DNA from: Nitrososphaerota archaeon
Lineage (GTDB): Archaea > Thermoproteota > Nitrososphaeria > Nitrososphaerales > UBA183
Length of the DNA stretch: 5,083 nt
Direction: 5' to 3'
Assembly: GCA_029785235.1 (NCBI GenBank)
Contig: JAFMAA010000058.1
Location: 1-5,083, forward strand
Shown: piece after piece, positions 3,164 to 5,083 of the stretch
Layout: each line of letters begins with the position of its first letter
Numbering within the stretch: the first letter of the stretch is position 1
Notes under the pieces: model-generated
What the model was told of the DNA's origin: nothing
Database searches by the model: none
The model's input: only the letters and a program-made list of their open reading frames with translations
Made by a program: the position numbers and the translations under genes

Positions 3164-4932
3164 CGTCCTTGCTCCAACCATGCGACGAAGGCCAGCACAG
3201 CGAAGGCCACCAACAGAGTAATCATAGCGGCGCCGAGCCCTGGCAACCAACCGAAGGCGGAGAGGGCCGCCACCAGGACGGCAAGCACTATCGCGCCAAA
3301 CTTAGCCGCCAAAGCTCCCATGCCTGCCGCGGCCAGGACGATGATTCCAAAGGCCAAAAATTCGGAGATGGGTATGTTGGGGAACGAATAGCCCCACCCG
3401 AATACGTCATTAAGGCCGCTAAAAGGGATGGGGACGCCATAGCCGCTGAGGGGGATGCGGGCCTGCTGGTTTGAACCGAAGGTGTTATCCCAGATGAGCA
3501 CCACATAAAGCTGCGAGCCGATGGTGGCGTTGCAATTGTCATTGTCACATGACACGGTGTCCGTCAGGCTTGAGACGGACGTCCAAAGATGGGTATAGAC
3601 GCGGTATGTCCCGGTCGCGTTCTGGCGGTAGATGGAGTCGTTTATGCTCGTGGTGGTTCCTGACAGGTCCTTGTAGGTGATTATCGCGTTGGTCCCTGTG
3701 ATGTTGGCTCCGTCAGAGACTTCACAAAGGCCCCCGCAGGTGGACGTGAAAGCCTGATAGAGTATCTGGATGGCGATTTGATTCACCCCGGACGCCAGGG
3801 GGAGGTTCTCGGGAACCGAGTAGCTGGCTCCATTCTGACTCAGGACGACGGTGTAATAGCCTGCCGGGAGCCACGCGACGAAGGAGTTAGAGCCGTCAAG
3901 ATAGCCGCTGCGTATCACCACGTTGCCAAGCTCGATTTCAACCGTCGCGCCTGCGCTGAACTGTCCTGAAAGGTCTTCGACGTTGAAGGTATATTCGTTC
4001 ACCTGAGAGGGAGGGGAGAGGTAAAAGGTGTTGTTAGTTCCTGTAATCAGGGTCGCAAAGTAAGAGGAGCCGACCCACAACGTAAGGAGATTGGAACCGC
4101 TCAGAGACTCTTCAAGCTGGGGGACGCTGACGGGCTTAACGTAGGTCGGGGTCACAGTCGGATAGTTGATTTGCAAGAAGGAATCCTTGTATTCATTGAT
4201 GTAGAAGAACGGAACCGGGGAAGGCGTGTTGGCTTGGACGATTTGGACGTTGCTCGGGTTGACGTAGCTCTCTGTAAAACAGGCCCCCGCGTCATACCAT
4301 GTGCCTGACACCCCAGAAGTGGCCGGAAATGTGGTAGGGGACGCTACGGTTGTCGAGTATTCAGCCGCAAAATCCAGGGCGGAGCCTTGCAGGAACGTGA
4401 AGTCTGTGCCAGGCGTAGTCAGTTCCCCAGCAGCAAAGAGAGAGGCCACACAGAAGGTGGTATAGCCTGTATAGGAGGTCGAGCTCGTCGCCAGAGCTGT
4501 CCCCGAACCGCCCCCCGTTCCTGAAGTGACGACGAAATTCGTGAAAAGGCCCTGCACTTCAAATGCTTCAAGCGCGACGGTGTTGGTCGTCCCCGCGCCC
4601 GTGATAGTGAAGGTGTCCGAGCCCGACGACGTGAGCGTGACGTAATAGACTATCGCCTCAGCTGCTTTGCTGGCTGCCGTATTGAAGACCGAGCCAAAAG
4701 TGTCTGAAAGGCTCACAGATACCGGAGTCTGCACCACGACTATAATGAGGTCACCGTAGACCGTGTTTGAAAAGGTGATGCTGCACGTGTTCACGTCCAC
4801 GCAGCTGTTCGCAGCCGAGGCGTAGATGGTGGGCGCCCCCCCTGACGCATGGACGGCAGGCGGCAGAATCGCCAGCCCCATGAACGAGAAGGCTAGGAGC
4901 GCCCCTATCAGGAGAGCGGAGAGGCGCCTCAT
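3160..4932 (-). CDS. Large secreted beta-domain surface protein with C-terminal membrane anchor block
   Basis: This 590-residue product starts with a signal peptide (MRRLSALLIGALLAFSFMGL, cleavage likely after AVHA at 29). Domain 1 (about 33-225) is a beta-sandwich-like region with DLIIVVVQT (61-69), paired hydrophobic strands and VALEAFEVQGL (119-129). Residues about 314-392 (DLSGQFSAGATVEIELG, then AWLPAGYYTVVL) resemble a carboxypeptidase-regulatory or PEGA-type Ig-like fold. A Cys-bearing beta region (393-490) follows, then about three hydrophobic helices (523-542, 545-560, 566-585) and a short charged tail. Eight cysteines (44, 50, 161, 218, 399, 403, 462, 467), all in the ectodomain, fall into four close or plausible pairs and suggest disulfides. 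Five Asn-X-Ser/Thr sites are visible. ATG 4932 is chosen over GTG 4968 because it begins the signal peptide, has GAAGGA (4947-4942) upstream and forms an ATGA overlap with the preceding gene. A spike, adhesin or S-layer-associated role is inferred. Confidence 0.85.
   Translation of the reverse strand: MRRLSALLIGALLAFSFMGLAILPPAVHASGGAPTIYASAANSCVDVNTCSITFSNTVYGDLIIVVVQTPVSVSLSDTFGSVFNTAASKAAEAIVYYVTLTSSGSDTFTITGAGTTNTVALEAFEVQGLFTNFVVTSGTGGGSGTALATSSTSYTGYTTFCVASLFAAGELTTPGTDFTFLQGSALDFAAEYSTTVASPTTFPATSGVSGTWYDAGACFTESYVNPSNVQIVQANTPSPVPFFYINEYKDSFLQINYPTVTPTYVKPVSVPQLEESLSGSNLLTLWVGSSYFATLITGTNNTFYLSPPSQVNEYTFNVEDLSGQFSAGATVEIELGNVVIRSGYLDGSNSFVAWLPAGYYTVVLSQNGASYSVPENLPLASGVNQIAIQILYQAFTSTCGGLCEVSDGANITGTNAIITYKDLSGTTTSINDSIYRQNATGTYRVYTHLWTSVSSLTDTVSCDNDNCNATIGSQLYVVLIWDNTFGSNQQARIPLSGYGVPIPFSGLNDVFGWGYSFPNIPISEFLAFGIIVLAAAGMGALAAKFGAIVLAVLVAALSAFGWLPGLGAAMITLLVAFAVLAFVAWLEQGR
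3164..3175 (-). promoter_or_regulatory. Ribosome binding site deciding a TTG start
   Basis: Minus-strand GGAGCAAGGACG precedes TTG 3163, giving GGAG an 8-base spacer. It lies inside the end of the upstream gene and downstream of the competing ATG at 3181, so it can serve only the TTG. Confidence 0.45.
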
Positions 4933-5081
4933 CGCTGATAGTCCTTCTGGGACTGGTTCCAGAGCCACAGCGTGAGGGCTATCGTCACCAGCGCCGTCCA
5001 GAACAGGGCGAAGTCTTCCACGAAGGTGAACGTGAGGCTGCTGTATGCGCCGGGGTATTGGGTGGGCAGATTGGTGAACAT
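4929..5081 (-). CDS. Small single-span membrane protein, possibly 5'-partial
   Basis: From ATG 5081 the product has 50 residues: an N-terminal segment with Asn/Pro/Tyr (MFTNLPTQYPGAYSS), one hydrophobic helix (about 24-42, FALFWTALVTIALTLWLW) and a polar basic tail (NQSQKDYQR). The helix with a Lys/Arg end suggests an inner-side C-terminus. No signal-peptide cleavage site is seen. Its TGA (4931-4929) overlaps the ATG of the next gene as ATGA, so the two are likely translationally coupled. Only two bases lie upstream, so the true start may lie outside the window and the protein could be longer. It is not recognised. In context it may be a partner or assembly factor of the two surface proteins. 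Confidence 0.6.
   Translation of the reverse strand: MFTNLPTQYPGAYSSLTFTFVEDFALFWTALVTIALTLWLWNQSQKDYQR
4942..4947 (-). promoter_or_regulatory. Ribosome binding site GAAGGA for the 590-residue gene
   Basis: Minus-strand GAAGGA stands 9 bases before ATG 4932, inside the end of the upstream small gene. It supports ATG 4932 over the GTG at 4968, which would place 12 polar residues before the signal peptide. Confidence 0.5.
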
Positions 5082-5083
5082 GG

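Overview
The window looks like part of an archaeal mobile element (plasmid, provirus or virus), or an island derived from one. This is an inference from gene content, held at roughly two in three. The supporting features are: (i) a plasmid/virus-type AAA+ replicative ATPase with a C-terminal winged-helix-like region; (ii) an AbrB-type swapped-hairpin regulator of the form common in archaea; (iii) two Sec-exported, beta-rich surface proteins, one ending its ectodomain in a Tyr-Tyr-Asn-Gln motif that I associate with archaeal secreted proteins; (iv) genes packed with 4-base start/stop overlaps and some TTG starts. No tRNA, rRNA, insertion sequence, integrase or CRISPR array was seen.

Layout. 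Positions 22-1662 (+) hold a replication-type operon: the ATPase, then a 65-residue protein with a helix-turn-helix-like segment (ATGA overlap), then a 78-residue helical protein with a TTG start. The ATPase gene carries a family of 9-bp repeat units (GACGRCTTT) at three sites and in both orientations. Positions 1564-1851 (-) encode the AbrB-like regulator, which converges on the 78-residue gene and overlaps its 3' end by 99 bases. Positions 1852-2257 contain no credible gene. They hold a candidate TATA box, an A/T-rich dyad, and a run of nested stem-loops at 2016-2193 whose wobble pairs fit a plus-strand RNA; a replication origin is the main alternative. Positions 2258-5081 (-) are a surface-protein operon read right to left: a 50-residue single-span membrane protein, a 590-residue secreted protein and a roughly 301-residue secreted protein. 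Both large proteins have a signal peptide, a beta-rich, Thr/Ser/Gly-rich ectodomain and a C-terminal block of about three membrane helices. Their coding regions overlap by 4 bases at each junction (by 22 at one if an upstream ATG is used).

How it may work together. The plus-strand genes would serve replication and copy control. The AbrB-like protein is a candidate switch, with the dyad upstream of it as a possible operator. The minus-strand operon would make an envelope-anchored surface structure such as a virion spike, an adhesin or an S-layer-associated complex. Only the ATPase fold, the AbrB fold and the signal-peptide/membrane architecture are firm; the specific roles are inference.
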